Shown here: piece after piece, positions 54,069-64,000 of the stretch
Layout: each line of letters opens with the position of its first letter
How positions within the stretch are numbered: position 1 is the stretch's first letter
Assembly (NCBI GenBank): GCA_029448655.1
Contig: JACCLO010000010.1
Span: 248,001-312,000, forward strand
Reading direction: 5' to 3'
Length of the DNA: 64,000 nucleotides
Source: Wolfiporia cocos
Taxonomy: Eukaryota > Basidiomycota > Agaricomycetes > Polyporales > Phaeolaceae
The notes under the pieces: generated by a model
What the model saw: only the letters and a program-made list of their open reading frames with translations
What the model was told of the DNA's origin: nothing
Database searches by the model: none
Position numbers and translations under genes: made by a program

Positions 54069-57000
54069 CAGATGTGCAAATGGCAGACACATCTAAGCCT
54101 ACAGTCCAGAAAAAGACGGAAAAGAAAATGCGGCGTCGACGAGCCAAGAAGAAGGCTGTCACGCTCGACATATACCTAGACCACCTGCAGGCAATCCCCC
54201 CTGAGCGCAAAAGCGAAGGAGCCGCGGGTTACGACCTTCACTCTGCGGAGGAAGTCGTTATACCCAATGGGAAACGTATCATCATGGATACCGGCATAAT
54301 GATCCGAATGCCACCCGGAGTATACGGCCGCATAGCTCCACGATCCGGACTTGCCTTGAAGGGAGTCGACGTGGAGGCCGGTGTAGTTGACGAAGACTAC
54401 ACCGGTCGGTTAAAAGTCATACTGAATAATCAGACTGGAACAGATTATCAGGTCGAGTATGGGGATAGAATCGCCCAGTTCATACTCGAATGCAACATGA
54501 CACCAGACACGTGCATAGTAAAAAGCATTAGGGAAACCAGACGCGGAACACAGGGGTTCGGCTCTACTGGTGAGAAACTCAGAGGGAATGTAGTGGTAAT
54601 CCAGACGGGAAAACGGGGAAGGCAGATCGAAGTACCGATCACCCTCCACCGCCCTGACGGACGTGCCCTCTTCACTAAGGCATTGATAGACTCCGGTTCA
54701 ACGGGATCGGTCATCAGTCGTGCCTACGTGGAGGAACACAAACTCGAGCAACTCCCGCTAGACCGACCCATCAAGCTGTACAACGCTGATGGTAGTACCA
54801 ACGCTGCGGGCAAAATGACGCACTATGTCGAACTCCAGATGCAGATCGACACACATTTGGAAATGCGCAAGTTCCACGTCACCGAGCTGAGCTCGGCTGA
54901 CATATTCCTCGGCTTCGATTGGTTGGAAGACCATAATCCCACCATCGACTGGAAGAAACGCCGAATCACCTTCACCTGCGACTGCGAGCACGAGCAGATC
55001 GAGGAGGGTGACCATATCTATTATATCTTCGCTGACGCATGGATACGAAACAGGGAAGAGTGCCGGGCCGACATCGCTGAGCGAGTCCGCGCGATGAAGG
55101 CAACTGAGATCGCCATCGCCACCGGCAAAACCACGGAAGCCAAGACTTTCGAGGAGGTGGTCCCCGAGTACTTACACGAATTCGAAGACGTGTTTAAGGA
55201 AACAGAATTCGACCAACTCCCCGAAAGACGACCGTGGGATCACGCCATAGAACTCTTACCGAACTCCGAACCTTACGCCGGCAAGATCTACGCCCTATCG
55301 CCCCGAGAACAAGAGGCGTTAGACGACTTTTTAGAAGAACAGCTACGGACTGGACGCATACGACCATCCAAGTCACCATGGGGGGCACCATTCTTCTTCG
55401 TCAAGAAGAAGGATGGGAAATTGAGACCCATTCAGGACTATCGGAAGCTGAACCAGATGACCAAGAAGAACCGGTACCCGCTCCCCCTGATCACGGAGCT
55501 GCTCAACAAGCTAAAACGAGCTAAGTACTTTTCTAAATTGGACATTCGATGGGGATACACAAACGTCAGAATCAAAGAAGGCGACGAAGAAAAAGCCGCC
55601 TTCATCACTAATAGGGGACTATATGAACCCTTAGTGATGTTCTTCGGAATGTGCAACGCACCAGGCACGTTCCAGACTTTGATGAATGACATCTTCCGAG
55701 ACCTGATCATGACTGGGAAGGTCATTGTATACTTAGACGACATACTTGTTTTCACGGAGACCGAGGCAGAACACAAAGAGATTCTGCGCAAGGTTCTGCT
55801 CGTTCTCCGTCAAAACAAGCTAACCTGTAAACCGGAAAAATGCGAGTTCATGAAGTCGGAAGTAGAATACTTAGGACATATAATCTCTCACGGGGAAATC
55901 CGTATGGATCCCGCAAAGGTGGCGGCAGTGGCTGAATGGCCTGCACCTCGGAACAAGAAAGAAGTGCAATCCTTCATTGGGTTCGCAAACTTCTACCGGA
56001 GATTTAGTTTTCCACGGTAGCACGCCCACTGATAAACCTAACCAAGGACACACCTTGGCAGTGGGGTACGGCGGAACAAGAGTGTTTCGATAAATTAAAG
56101 AAAATATTTATCGAAGCACCCGTGTTAGGGATACCAAATGACGACGATCCTTTCCGCATCGAGGCAGACTCTTCAGACTTTGCAACTGGAGCATGCCTCA
56201 TGCAGAAACAGGACGGTGTCTGGAAACCCATCGCCTACCAGAGTAAGACGATGCTACCGGCAGAATGGAACTACGAAATTTACAACAGAGAACTCCTCGC
56301 CATCATGCGCGCACTTGATGAATGGCGGCATTTCGTAATGGGTGGCAAACACCCTGTAGAAGTACTAACGGACCATAAGAACTTAGAATACTTTAAGACC
56401 CCGCAGAAAATTAATCCGCGACAAGCCCGGTGGATGACAGAACTCGCCGAGTATGACCTACAACCCGTGCACATCCCCGGGAAGACCAATGGAAGGGCCG
56501 ATGGGCTTTCCCGAAGAAGTGACCACGGCAACGACAACGATCACCTCGAAGGGCAAGTCGTCCTGAAGCCACACCTCTTCGTCCAAGATAGCGCAGAAAG
56601 GCTGCGATCCTCATTCTATACTGTAGTCAAGGGTATCACCCACGACGAAGTAAAAGAGAGGGTCAAGGCGGAAGCCGCTCTCTACGATGGAAAGGAAGGA
56701 GTAGAAGTAGGGGAAACGACCGAGGACGGTCTGCGATATAGGAGGGGGAGATTGATTATCCCTCGGGACGAAGAATTGATCGGAAAAATCATTTCTTCAT
56801 TCCACGACACCGTCTCAGCAGGACACCCTGGCACCGAAAACACGTACACGGCTATACATTGACACTACTGGTGGCCCAAGATGCGCTCAGACATCCGCCA
56901 GTACGTCAAAGCCTGTATCAAGTGCCAGGCCGCTAAGCCGGACCGATCCAAACGCGCGGCTCCACTCAACCCGAACCCAACTCCAGCACACAACTGGGAG

Positions 57001-58465
57001 AACATTTCCGTAGACATGATCACGGGACTCCCCACTTCCAAGGGTCGAGACGCGATGATTGTAGTAGTAGATATGAAGTCAAAAGACTATATAGCTGTAC
57101 CAACAACGACTAAACTATCGGCCGAAGGATGGGCCAACATATTCGTAGATAAAGTATATGCACAACACGGACTACCAAAGAAAATATTTAGTGACAGAGG
57201 ACCACAATTTGTATCAGAATTCATAAAGGACGTATATCGTAGACTAGGCATACAGGGAAACCCGAGTACCGCGTTCCACCCACAGACAGACGGGCAAACG
57301 GAACGTATGAACCAAGAACTCGAGGTCTACCTTAGATTATTTATTAATGATACTCACACGAACTGGCCGGACTTACTCCCACCGGCAAGCTTTGCGTACA
57401 AGACACACGTACACAGTAGCATGGGATATAGTCCCTTTTACCTTACGCACGGATACCACCCCTTCACAGGTGTAGAGGCGCCGGAACAAGAAGAGGGGGT
57501 AGCACGGGATTGGGTCGAACACATGCACACAATATCCAAACTCGCTTCACAGAACCTGGAGAAAGCTAAGCTACGCATGAAAGAGTACTACGATAGGAAA
57601 CGGGCATCACCACTATTGTACTCTGAAGGCGACTTGGTTTGGGTCGACGGCCGTAACATAAACATGGGCCACCCAACCAAGAAGCTTGACTCCAAGCGGT
57701 TTGGACCGTACAAGGTCACCAAGAAAGTCGGGCACGGAGCATACGAACTAGACCTCCCCACAGACATGCGCGGAATATACCCAGTCTTCAATGAGGTCTT
57801 ACTCCTACCATACACACCGCCCGCCTTTCCCAATCAGGACCATAGTAAAGTGACGGAAAGCAATGACGTTCGCAGGCCTCTCAGGATCCTCGAATCCAGG
57901 GAAGACCGAGGGCAAATCGAGCTAGAAGTCGAATGGTCCGACGGGACTAGAACATGGGAACGAAAACGTGGATTGAACCATTACCAGGAGCTCGTTACAA
58001 AATTCTTCGAAGCAAGACCATCCGCCCCAGGTAACCAGTGGAAAAACAGAAACACTGGCTGAGACCACTCTAACACCAAATGGGACCCAGAGTGGGAGGA
58101 CTTCGAACGAAAAGCTCAGGAAATGGGACTTAGGGAGAACCCGAAGGAGTTCATCATATACGACGACATAGACACCACGCTTCTTGTCAAAGGCAGCATA
58201 CCATTCTATGCCTACGAAAAGAAGCTCGTCGCTCGTAACTTCTGGTTCTGCGATCCACGAACACGGGTCATGCAATACGGAATACACGTTGGAACGCCGA
58301 TAGAATCCACTATACCTGAATCAATAGGATACTGGATCTATCCGGTCTTAAACACACTCCAACTGGCGCACCCACACATCTGCACCAAAACCGTAGACCA
58401 CCCGTGCCATGTTGACCAAACTATGATTGCTGGGCGTGGGGACACGCAGCTAGAAGAGGGGGTAC
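54069..58465 (+). pseudogene. pol: E5 pol: N-terminal dUTPase, protease, RT, RNase H, integrase, tail
   Basis: A basic stretch, then dUTPase (about 54160-54585) with all five motifs: AAGYDLHSAE, PRSGLA, GVVDEDYTG, GDRIAQFILE, RGTQGFGSTG. Next the protease (LIDSGSTGSVIS), RT (RPIQDYRKLNQM, RWGYTNVRIKEGDEE, VIVYLDDILVF), RNase H (ADSSDFATGACL, YNRELLAI, LTDHKNLEY), integrase (CIKCQAAKP, VDMITGLP, SDRGPQFVSEF, HPQTDGQTERMNQ), a weak chromodomain-like part (IELEVEWSDGTRTWERKR) and an unknown tail (EFIIYDDIDTTLLVKGS, VARNFWFCDPRTRVMQYG). Breaks: a frameshift with small deletion near 56010, and TGA at 56860 and 58060. The tail ends at the purine tract. Confidence 0.9.
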
Positions 58466-58836
58466 TGTCACAAGCCGATTTTCTCCAACTTGCTTGCGAC
58501 TAGGAACAACCCTTATCTTATCTAAGCGCCCGCCTATGCATCACGTGCAAGGACCCCAAACACCCCACACGTGCCTACACAGACCCCGGACACCCTTGAT
58601 GTGGCTCTACACCTACAATAGGGTTTACCATACTCTAAACGGTCTATCAGCTTACGTAATACTGTATAGTAGCCAAACATGTACAAACAGCCTACGAGCA
58701 TATATACCAGCCAGACAAGCAGGGAGCACCCCAGACTCGTCTTGGCCTTTGTTGCCTTGAGTAGCCTCAGACTAGGAATATGCTTCCACGCGAGTAATAT
58801 TCCCCTGAGTAGTTGCTTGAGAATACGCTTGTGTCA
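58466..58836 (+). repeat. Right LTR-like end of E5 (about 371 bp)
   Basis: Directly follows the purine tract AGAAGAGGGGGTAC. Starts TGTCACAAG and is taken to end at CTTGTGTCA (58836). A CATATATACC box lies near 58700. No second copy in the window; the end point is an estimate. Confidence 0.55.
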
Positions 58837-58962
58837 CCACTCGTATTGGTTGAGTCTGTAGACTCCCTGAATGTCCTCGGGCAAGAGTTCAATCAGTTGT
58901 GCTGGGGATTCTGCATGTGCCCTTACACCATGGTAGGTGAGGGTGTGATAAGCTCGACCTTC
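58837..58962 (-). other. G2 5' interior remnant
   Basis: Lies between the E5 end and the G2 5' LTR. On the minus strand, after the priming site, a frame without ATG reads HTLTYHGVRAHAESPAQL and EDIQGVYRLNQYEW, which looks coding. If so, the first gene of family G begins almost directly behind the LTR. Not recognised. Confidence 0.45.
58951..58961 (-). promoter_or_regulatory. Putative self-priming site of G2
   Basis: Minus-strand AAGGTCGAGCT, one base after the LTR end, is complementary to AGCTCGACCTT in the LTR (59287-59297), about 29 bases past the TATAAAAA box. Confidence 0.68.
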
Positions 58963-59669
58963 TGTTACGGGTCGAATACCCGTTTGTATATTCGAGTCGC
59001 GAATATAGATCGTTCTTCTGCACGTAGGCACGTCGCCGTATGCAAGGCAAATACTCGTTAGATGCCTTCGGGTCCTAAGTGAAGTCCTTAGGAGATCGGT
59101 TAATATCCAATACGCGTTAGAGGATATAGTCTGTTCAAGCGCGAGTCTGATAGAACATAAGACTCGCCTAAGTCCGAGAAGTCAGTGTGCACTTCGAGGA
59201 CTTGGTCGTTCGGTTGCTCGAGTGAGAAATACTGAGTGTAGTTTCCTATGTTTGAGAACGAGTATAAGACTTCTTGTTTGTACAACAAGGTCGAGCTGAA
59301 GAGCCTCGATTGTAAGTACATGAGTTTTTATACTACGCTAGGTTTCAGGGGTCAAGTCTGTCCCAGATGCCACAGATACTATCTACGCTATAGTCCCAAA
59401 CGTCTGATAAGTATGGAGTGATATATCTGAGATGATAGATAGGAATGATGGCGGTTGAACGCCATCTGTCAGCTAATAAACGATGAACATGAAACAGTGG
59501 CAGGGTTGGATCTGCCAAAGATGAAACGAGCCCTATAGACTAGTACAACTGGGGATGCGCCCAGTAAGATCACGAGTAGCCAGGGGGCTGGTTGCACAAC
59601 AAGTCCCTGTATCGTATTTGCTCGGTGGTGAGTTCTGTCGATATTTGAAAAATCAAAATAACCGTAACA
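58963..59669 (-). repeat. G2 5' LTR (family G, 707 bp)
   Basis: Pairs with 21702-22408. Flanked on the right by GGCAT, the altered TSD, and then by pol of A. Confidence 0.92.
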
Positions 59670-61961
59670 GGCATGCTGGAGTCTTTACCTGACAAGGTTT
59701 AACTTCACAATGTGCCACAAACCAGGAAAAACAATGCTCACGGCTGAGCCTCTGTCACGGAGGCCAGACCATGAAGAGGGGGTGGAACTCGATAATCGCG
59801 ATCAAATTTTGCTGAAACCGGAATATTTCACGGTTAGGGCGCTAGAAGCGTCACAGCAGGAGATACAATCAGGCGACGAGGACCTCCTCCGACAAATCCG
59901 ACAAGCCCTCATGAACGATCAGATTACCAAAGATTACCAGGAACTACTGAAAAGTGGTCCTAAGGAATTTGGTAAAGATCTCCAGGAATGGAACATGGAG
60001 GCCGAATTACTCCTCAGACGAGGAAAAGTGTACGTTCCAAAAGAGCCTAAGGAATTGCGAACGAAGATTCTGGAGTTACATCATGACCATGTGGCTGCCG
60101 GACACTTCGGACGATGGAAGACCTACGAACTTCTATCACGTAATTACTGGTGGCCTGGAATGACCACGATGGTGAAGCAATACGTGGAAGGTTGTGACAC
60201 ATGCCAACGCATGAAGAACCGCAACCAGACCCCGTATGGACCCCTGCAACCGCTCCCAGTACTGGAAGCACCTTGGGACACAATCACAATCGACTTCATC
60301 GTTCACTTACTGCCCAGCGGCGAATTCAAACAATTCACTGCTATTATGGTAGTAGTGGACTGATTGACCAAGCGTGCACATTTCATTCCCACGTCAGACA
60401 ATATCTCGGCAAAAGAAGAATTAGCGAACCTCCTGTATCTTCGGATCTACCCAAACCACGGACTTCCGAAACAAATTATTTTGGATAGAGGACCGCAATT
60501 CTCTTCCGAGCTGTTCAAGGGATGGTGCGAGCAATTGGGAATTCAGAGGTCGATGACGACAGCCTACCACCCGCAAGCGGACGGCCAAACGGAGAGAATT
60601 AACCAAATTCTAGAACAATACCTACGATGCTACATCGACGTTATCCAAAAAGATAACTGGGTGTTCTATCTCCCCACGGCGGAGTTCGCGTATAACAACG
60701 CGGCTAGTGAGACGACCAAGAATAGCCATTCTTCGTCGAACTAGGAATGCATCCCAATGCAGGACCTGCGGATTTGAAGCCGACGCAATACTCGGACTTA
60801 AATCAATTTGCTTACGCCAGATGGTCAGCACAGGAACAGGCTAAGGCAGCAATGAAATTGGCTGCTGAACGCTGGTCTTGGTACTATGATCAACACAAGC
60901 GCTCGGTACCGTTTAAAGTCGGCGACAAAGTACTCCTTGACGCCCGTAGCTGGCAAGACTCCGAAAGAAGTCTTAGTCCACGCTATTTGGGACCGTTCAA
61001 GATAATTGAACAATTATCGCCGGTCACCTTTAGGGTACACATGGACGAGCAATACAGGGCTTACCACCCCGTATTCCACGCTTCCAAGTTGGTTATGTAC
61101 AAGGACCCTGTGCATCAAAAGAAACCAGAGCCTCAACCAGAAATGGTCGACGGCGAGGAACTATGGGAAGTCGAGAAGATCTTAGATCATCGCCTCCGCG
61201 CAGGAAGAATTGAATATAGAATCCGATGGAAAGGATTCGGTATCAATGACGACTCCTGGGTACGCGAAGCCGATCTCGACTCGGCATATGACATTCTGCA
61301 GGAATACAAGGCTTCACACGCCATTCCAATGCAGGATGTTCCCCTCAGGCGATCAGCTAGAAGGAAAGAAGCAGTTCATGTCTTTGACCCTGACAGCGAT
61401 GACTGGGAAGCCAACGAATGCACGTGGCCAGATGACTGGCCGCAGTATCGTGAAGAATTTGCGAAAGATCTTAAGCAGCGCATGGTTAGACACCCCGACG
61501 GGGGATGGATGTCAGCTGACATTAACCAAAATGCGGACTTGAAGATCGTAGTCGGCGAAGGCGGCCGAATGCCGGAAAAAGGAACTAAGGACTCGGTTGG
61601 GTTTGACCTGTACACTGCAACAGGCGACGTTCTGCCAGCTCACGGGCAGACAGAATACAACACCAAACTGAAAATCCAGGTACCTTTTGGCACTTACGGA
61701 CGCATCGCCCCCCGCTCTAGTCTTGCCCGAAAAGGCATAGACGTAATGGGTGGCGTTATCGACCACGACTATCAAGGCGAAGTAATCATCATTCTTCGGA
61801 ACCACTCGGACATATCTATTGATATCCGAGCCGGAGATAAGATTGCTCAGCTTATCTGCGAAGTTGCTAAGGACCCGCACATTACACTACACGGAAAATC
61901 TTACTTTGAAAAGATTAAATCCAAACACGGTACTGGTGGATTCGGCTCCACAGGAAAGTAA
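59670..61961 (+). pseudogene. pol: pol of A, right part: integrase, chromodomain, dUTPase
   Basis: Continues A pol after RNase H: LTAEPLSRRPDHEEG, integrase zinc site (HHDHVAAGHFGRWKTYE, CDTCQRMK), core (IDFIVHLL; TGA at 60361 where E4 has Arg; LDRGPQFSSELF with Leu for Ser before the Asp; YHPQADGQTERINQ), a one-base loss near 60727 (AATAGCCATTC against AATAGCCCATTC), then 404 open codons: integrase tail, chromodomain (ELWEVEKILDHRLRAG), linker CTWPDDWPQ and a dUTPase with all motifs (SVGFDLYTAT, PRSSLA, GGVIDHDYQGE, AGDKIAQLIC, GTGGFGSTG). Confidence 0.92.
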
Positions 61962-61998
61962 TCGTTCCATTAGGGACAATGAAACCTGAAGGGGGTAA

Positions 61999-62696
61999 TG
62001 TCACAGATTTGGGACATGCCACTATTTTTCCCGTATTTTTACCTATTTATCTGGTATTTCTACGACCTTGTAGACATTTACGCTGTTAAGCGCCCGTCTA
62101 CACGTACACTAAACCAAACAACACGTACACAACGCGGTATACGTCCACCTGTCATAACAACACGTACATAACACGATCGTACGCGTTAATGACTCAGCGG
62201 ACTAACCTCCGGTGTCACGCGCCTTACTCATATCCCGATACCGGGCTATGTCAGTACAATTGGATAAGCGGCCCGCTCGTTATCACATGCCAATGCCCTT
62301 ACGATTACTCATATCCCGATACCGGTATATAAGAATCACATGCATGGCTTACTAACGAAGCTACAGCCACTTCCACAACATGGACCTACGGTCCAAACAA
62401 ACGTTCTTACTGGTGCGGCCATTACCGGCGCACATGGTCTATTGTAGTTTACGACTTAGCTGTATCAGTTATGTCTGCGCACAGACCGTCTTCATGTTTG
62501 GCTCCCTTACTGGTAACCAAACAAAGCATGTATATAAGTAGAGCTATCACTGCGGATAAGCCTTAGATTTGTTCTCTGCTATCGCATAGTTACATAACAA
62601 TCCTACTGCGCCTACAAGCGTCCCCTCACCAGCTTCAACAACTCCTTCAAGTCGTTATCAAGCTATAGTGTGAGTCCCACAACCTTGTTTGTGTCA
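61999..62696 (+). repeat. 3' LTR of A (family D, 698 bp)
   Basis: TGTCACAGATTTGGGACATG to CTTGTTTGTGTCA, preceded by CTGAAGGGGGTAA. It differs from the E4 LTR at many sites, most in the last 230 bases, so A is an older or divergent member. Confidence 0.92.
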
Positions 62697-63146
62697 AGAA
62701 GAGAACCACGTGGCCCACTCCTTCGGGATGTGGAGCGCTGGTTACTCGCGATCTTGGATCGATGGTGGTTTTTTAGCTCTGATGTGACACCCATGTGGCT
62801 TAAGACGGCAACCTTATTGTTGAAGCATGGACAGGCTAAGGGATGTAAAATCCCAGCCACTTTCCGGCATCGTCCCTCCGGGGCGGTGTCGTGTATCCGA
62901 ATCCCAATCATCTGACCCAGGAACCGGCCTGGCAGTCAGCAACTCTACCCCTGGAGTCGGCGCCTCTGACCATTAGGGTCATGCAAATATCCGCGCCATC
63001 TCGGCACAGGGTTTGCACGCAACATAAGAGTAATTATCCCCCGTAGTACACCTTCTTTGCTCCTGAAAAGGAGTCCACTACCCTACCTTACATAATCCCT
63101 TATATTCCTGTTCTTGGACGTACCACTGGGAAACATAACGTTTCTC
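62697..63146 (+). other. A' leader, non-coding
   Basis: Aligns with the ORF-A-proximal half of the E4 leader (51990-51540) with substitutions and short gaps. No frame. Confidence 0.75.
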
Positions 63147-63977
63147 ATGCAGGCTGCACTTTCTAGAATCATGCCCCACGTTACCCGTCGCACCCTTGGC
63201 TCCTCCACTGCCCCCTACGTAAAACTGGGAAACTCCATCTTTGGGAGATTCCCGTTCACATGCCGAAGCACATCGCTGAGGCTGGGAAACCCGCTCCTCG
63301 ACCTCCCAAACCAGTTCCGCTCGCCAAGCGCATCTGGACAGAGGAAGAGAAGCTAGCCGCTTCCATTACCGCCATGGAGAACTTCATCGAACTCCGTGAA
63401 CTCAACAAGCTTAAGCTCGCCCGCGATAAGCTGAATAAGCAAATCGCCGCCAAACAAGCCGCCAAGGAAGCCAAACAAGCAGCTTCTTCACTGGCCCTCC
63501 GCCTCTCCAGCCCGGCAGCCGGACCTTCTGTCCCGGCCAACCACAAGATTCTCGACCCTTCCCTCGTCTTCGGGAAGAAGAAGCCTCTCCAAGCATGCGT
63601 GCAAGTTATCCCCATGCTAGAAGGCACTCTCACTCATCTCACACCTACCGCCAACCACCCCCCCTAATTACCCAGGCTTCCATATGGAAAACGACATCTG
63701 TTTCCATAATATGGTAGTAGAATTAGAGGACTTGGTGGATAACGTAAAGGACAGAGCGAGACGGGGGAGGATCACCAATAGAGAGTGGAGAATTATGAAG
63801 AAGTACTGTAAACAGCTCGGCAACATCTCCTTTTTGGATTGGCAAACGGACTTGGCTCGTATCATAGCAGAATGCGTAGTGCTACAAATTTTATTTGCCT
63901 TTGGTGTAACACCACCTGACAAGGTGGCAGGGCCCTCGACTACTTCGCTAGAAGAGGATATACTCGCGATTGTATAG
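63147..63977 (+). pseudogene. A' ORF-A (broken)
   Basis: Homologue of E4 ORF-A4. It starts MQAALSRIMPHVTRRTLGSS. After STAPYVK about 100 bases are missing, with loss of frame across the GKLHLWEIP box. The next part MPKHIAEAGKPAPRPPKP (63260) to HLTPTANHPP is open, then a gain of one C in a C7 run near 63660 shifts the frame; the end MVVELEDLVDNVKDRARR to EEDILAIV (63977) is open again. Residue changes against E4 are few, so the breaks are fairly recent. Confidence 0.85.
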
Positions 63978-64000
63978 TAGAAATACTATCATCTTTTAAC

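Larger units (their letters stand above)
34552..58836 (+). mobile_element. E5: Ty3/Gypsy element with N-terminal dUTPase, split by E3
   Basis: Plus-strand pol in two parts (34610-34778 and 54069-58465), a purine tract AGAAGAGGGGGTAC and a right LTR-like end (58466-58836). The reading frame runs through the empty site of E3 (GTA GAC T|CA GAT GTG), which proves the parts belong together. No 5' LTR, leader or gag was found; left of 34600 lies LTR K2, which does not match the right LTR. Confidence 0.85.
21702..59669 (-). mobile_element. G2: family G element, nested in A and itself filled with insertions
   Basis: LTRs at 21702-22408 and 58963-59669, both minus orientation. The TSD is AGCAC on the left (21697-21701) and GGCAT on the right (59670-59674); E4 has GGCAC at this point, so each copy carries one transition. 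Interior left in pieces: 22409-23171, 33220-33974 and 58837-58962. The rest was lost or replaced around the K2/E5 block. Confidence 0.88.
16677..62696 (+). mobile_element. A: decayed family D element, split by G2
   Basis: A plus-strand relative of E4 in two halves. Left half: gag (with solo LTR J inside) and pol up to the RNase H end (16677-21701). Right half: pol from just after RNase H through dUTPase, purine tract CTGAAGGGGGTAA and 3' LTR (59670-62696). The 5' LTR, leader, ORF-A and about 80 codons of gag are missing at the G LTR junction (16676). The halves join at the sequence RRQA|RW, which E4 carries uninterrupted. Confidence 0.9.
62697..64000 (+). mobile_element. A': 5' interior of another family D element
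   Basis: Plus-strand leader and ORF-A matching E4 (51990 down to 50590), beginning inside the leader at AGAAGAGAACCACGTGGCC directly after the LTR of A. A was therefore inserted into this leader, or the join is a rearrangement; the left partner is gone. Continues beyond the window. Confidence 0.8.

Noticed and set aside
33975..58836. LTR K2 and the LTR at 58466 as the two LTRs of E5
   Set aside because: Beyond the first nine bases (TGTCACAAG) and a similar end the two sequences do not align, and no TSD is shared.
1..64000. CRISPR arrays, rRNA, tRNA, bacterial-type operons or ribosome binding sites
   Set aside because: None seen; the repeats are LTRs with 5-bp TSDs, and gene content is that of fungal retrotransposons.

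Overview
The window looks like a transposon graveyard from a fungal, most probably basidiomycete (Agaricomycete), genome. It holds no bacterial-type genes, rRNA or tRNA. Nearly all coding sequence belongs to chromodomain-bearing Ty3/Gypsy (chromovirus-like) LTR retrotransposons. The only other protein signals are two broken fragments near the left end. One resembles a multicopy basidiomycete protein family as I remember it; that memory and the overall TE character are the basis for the organism call.

Layout. (1) 1-2789: 5' part of a minus-strand family B element (E1). (2) 2790-7838: an older non-LTR locus with a broken basidiomycete-type gene and a second coding remnant, peppered with solo LTRs (families M, P, J, N), each with a 5-bp target-site duplication (TSD). 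(3) 7839-16676: a pile of broken pieces: K1, G1, an inverted pair of family H LTRs, and a complete small non-autonomous element L (13636-15513). (4) 16677-64000: a six-level nest. A' (62697-64000) is interrupted by A (16677-62696), A by G2 (21702-59669), G2 by E5 with the K2 LTR (33975-58836), E5 by E3 (34779-54063), and E3 by E4 (43266-53247). A side branch puts a solo family D LTR in G2 (23172-33214) and the complete element E2 (23666-33002) inside that LTR. The insertions of E4, E3, E2, G2 and the solo LTR are each supported by a TSD.

How the elements work. Each better-preserved element (E2, E3, E4) has the order LTR, leader, extra gene ORF-A, gag, pol, LTR. Pol runs protease, reverse transcriptase, RNase H, integrase, chromodomain, then a C-terminal dUTPase. 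E5 differs: its dUTPase sits at the N-terminus of pol, before the protease. Families B and H shift -1 from gag to pol; family D shifts +1. None of the leaders starts with a tRNA-type primer site. Instead, 1-2 bases after the 5' LTR lies an 11-base stretch complementary to the LTR sequence 26-30 bases past the TATA box, which points to Tf1-like self-priming.

E4 is intact by inspection (identical 697-bp LTRs, three open genes) and is the best candidate for an active element. Older layers carry in-frame TGA codons and C-to-T/G-to-A changes that fit deamination of methylated CpG.
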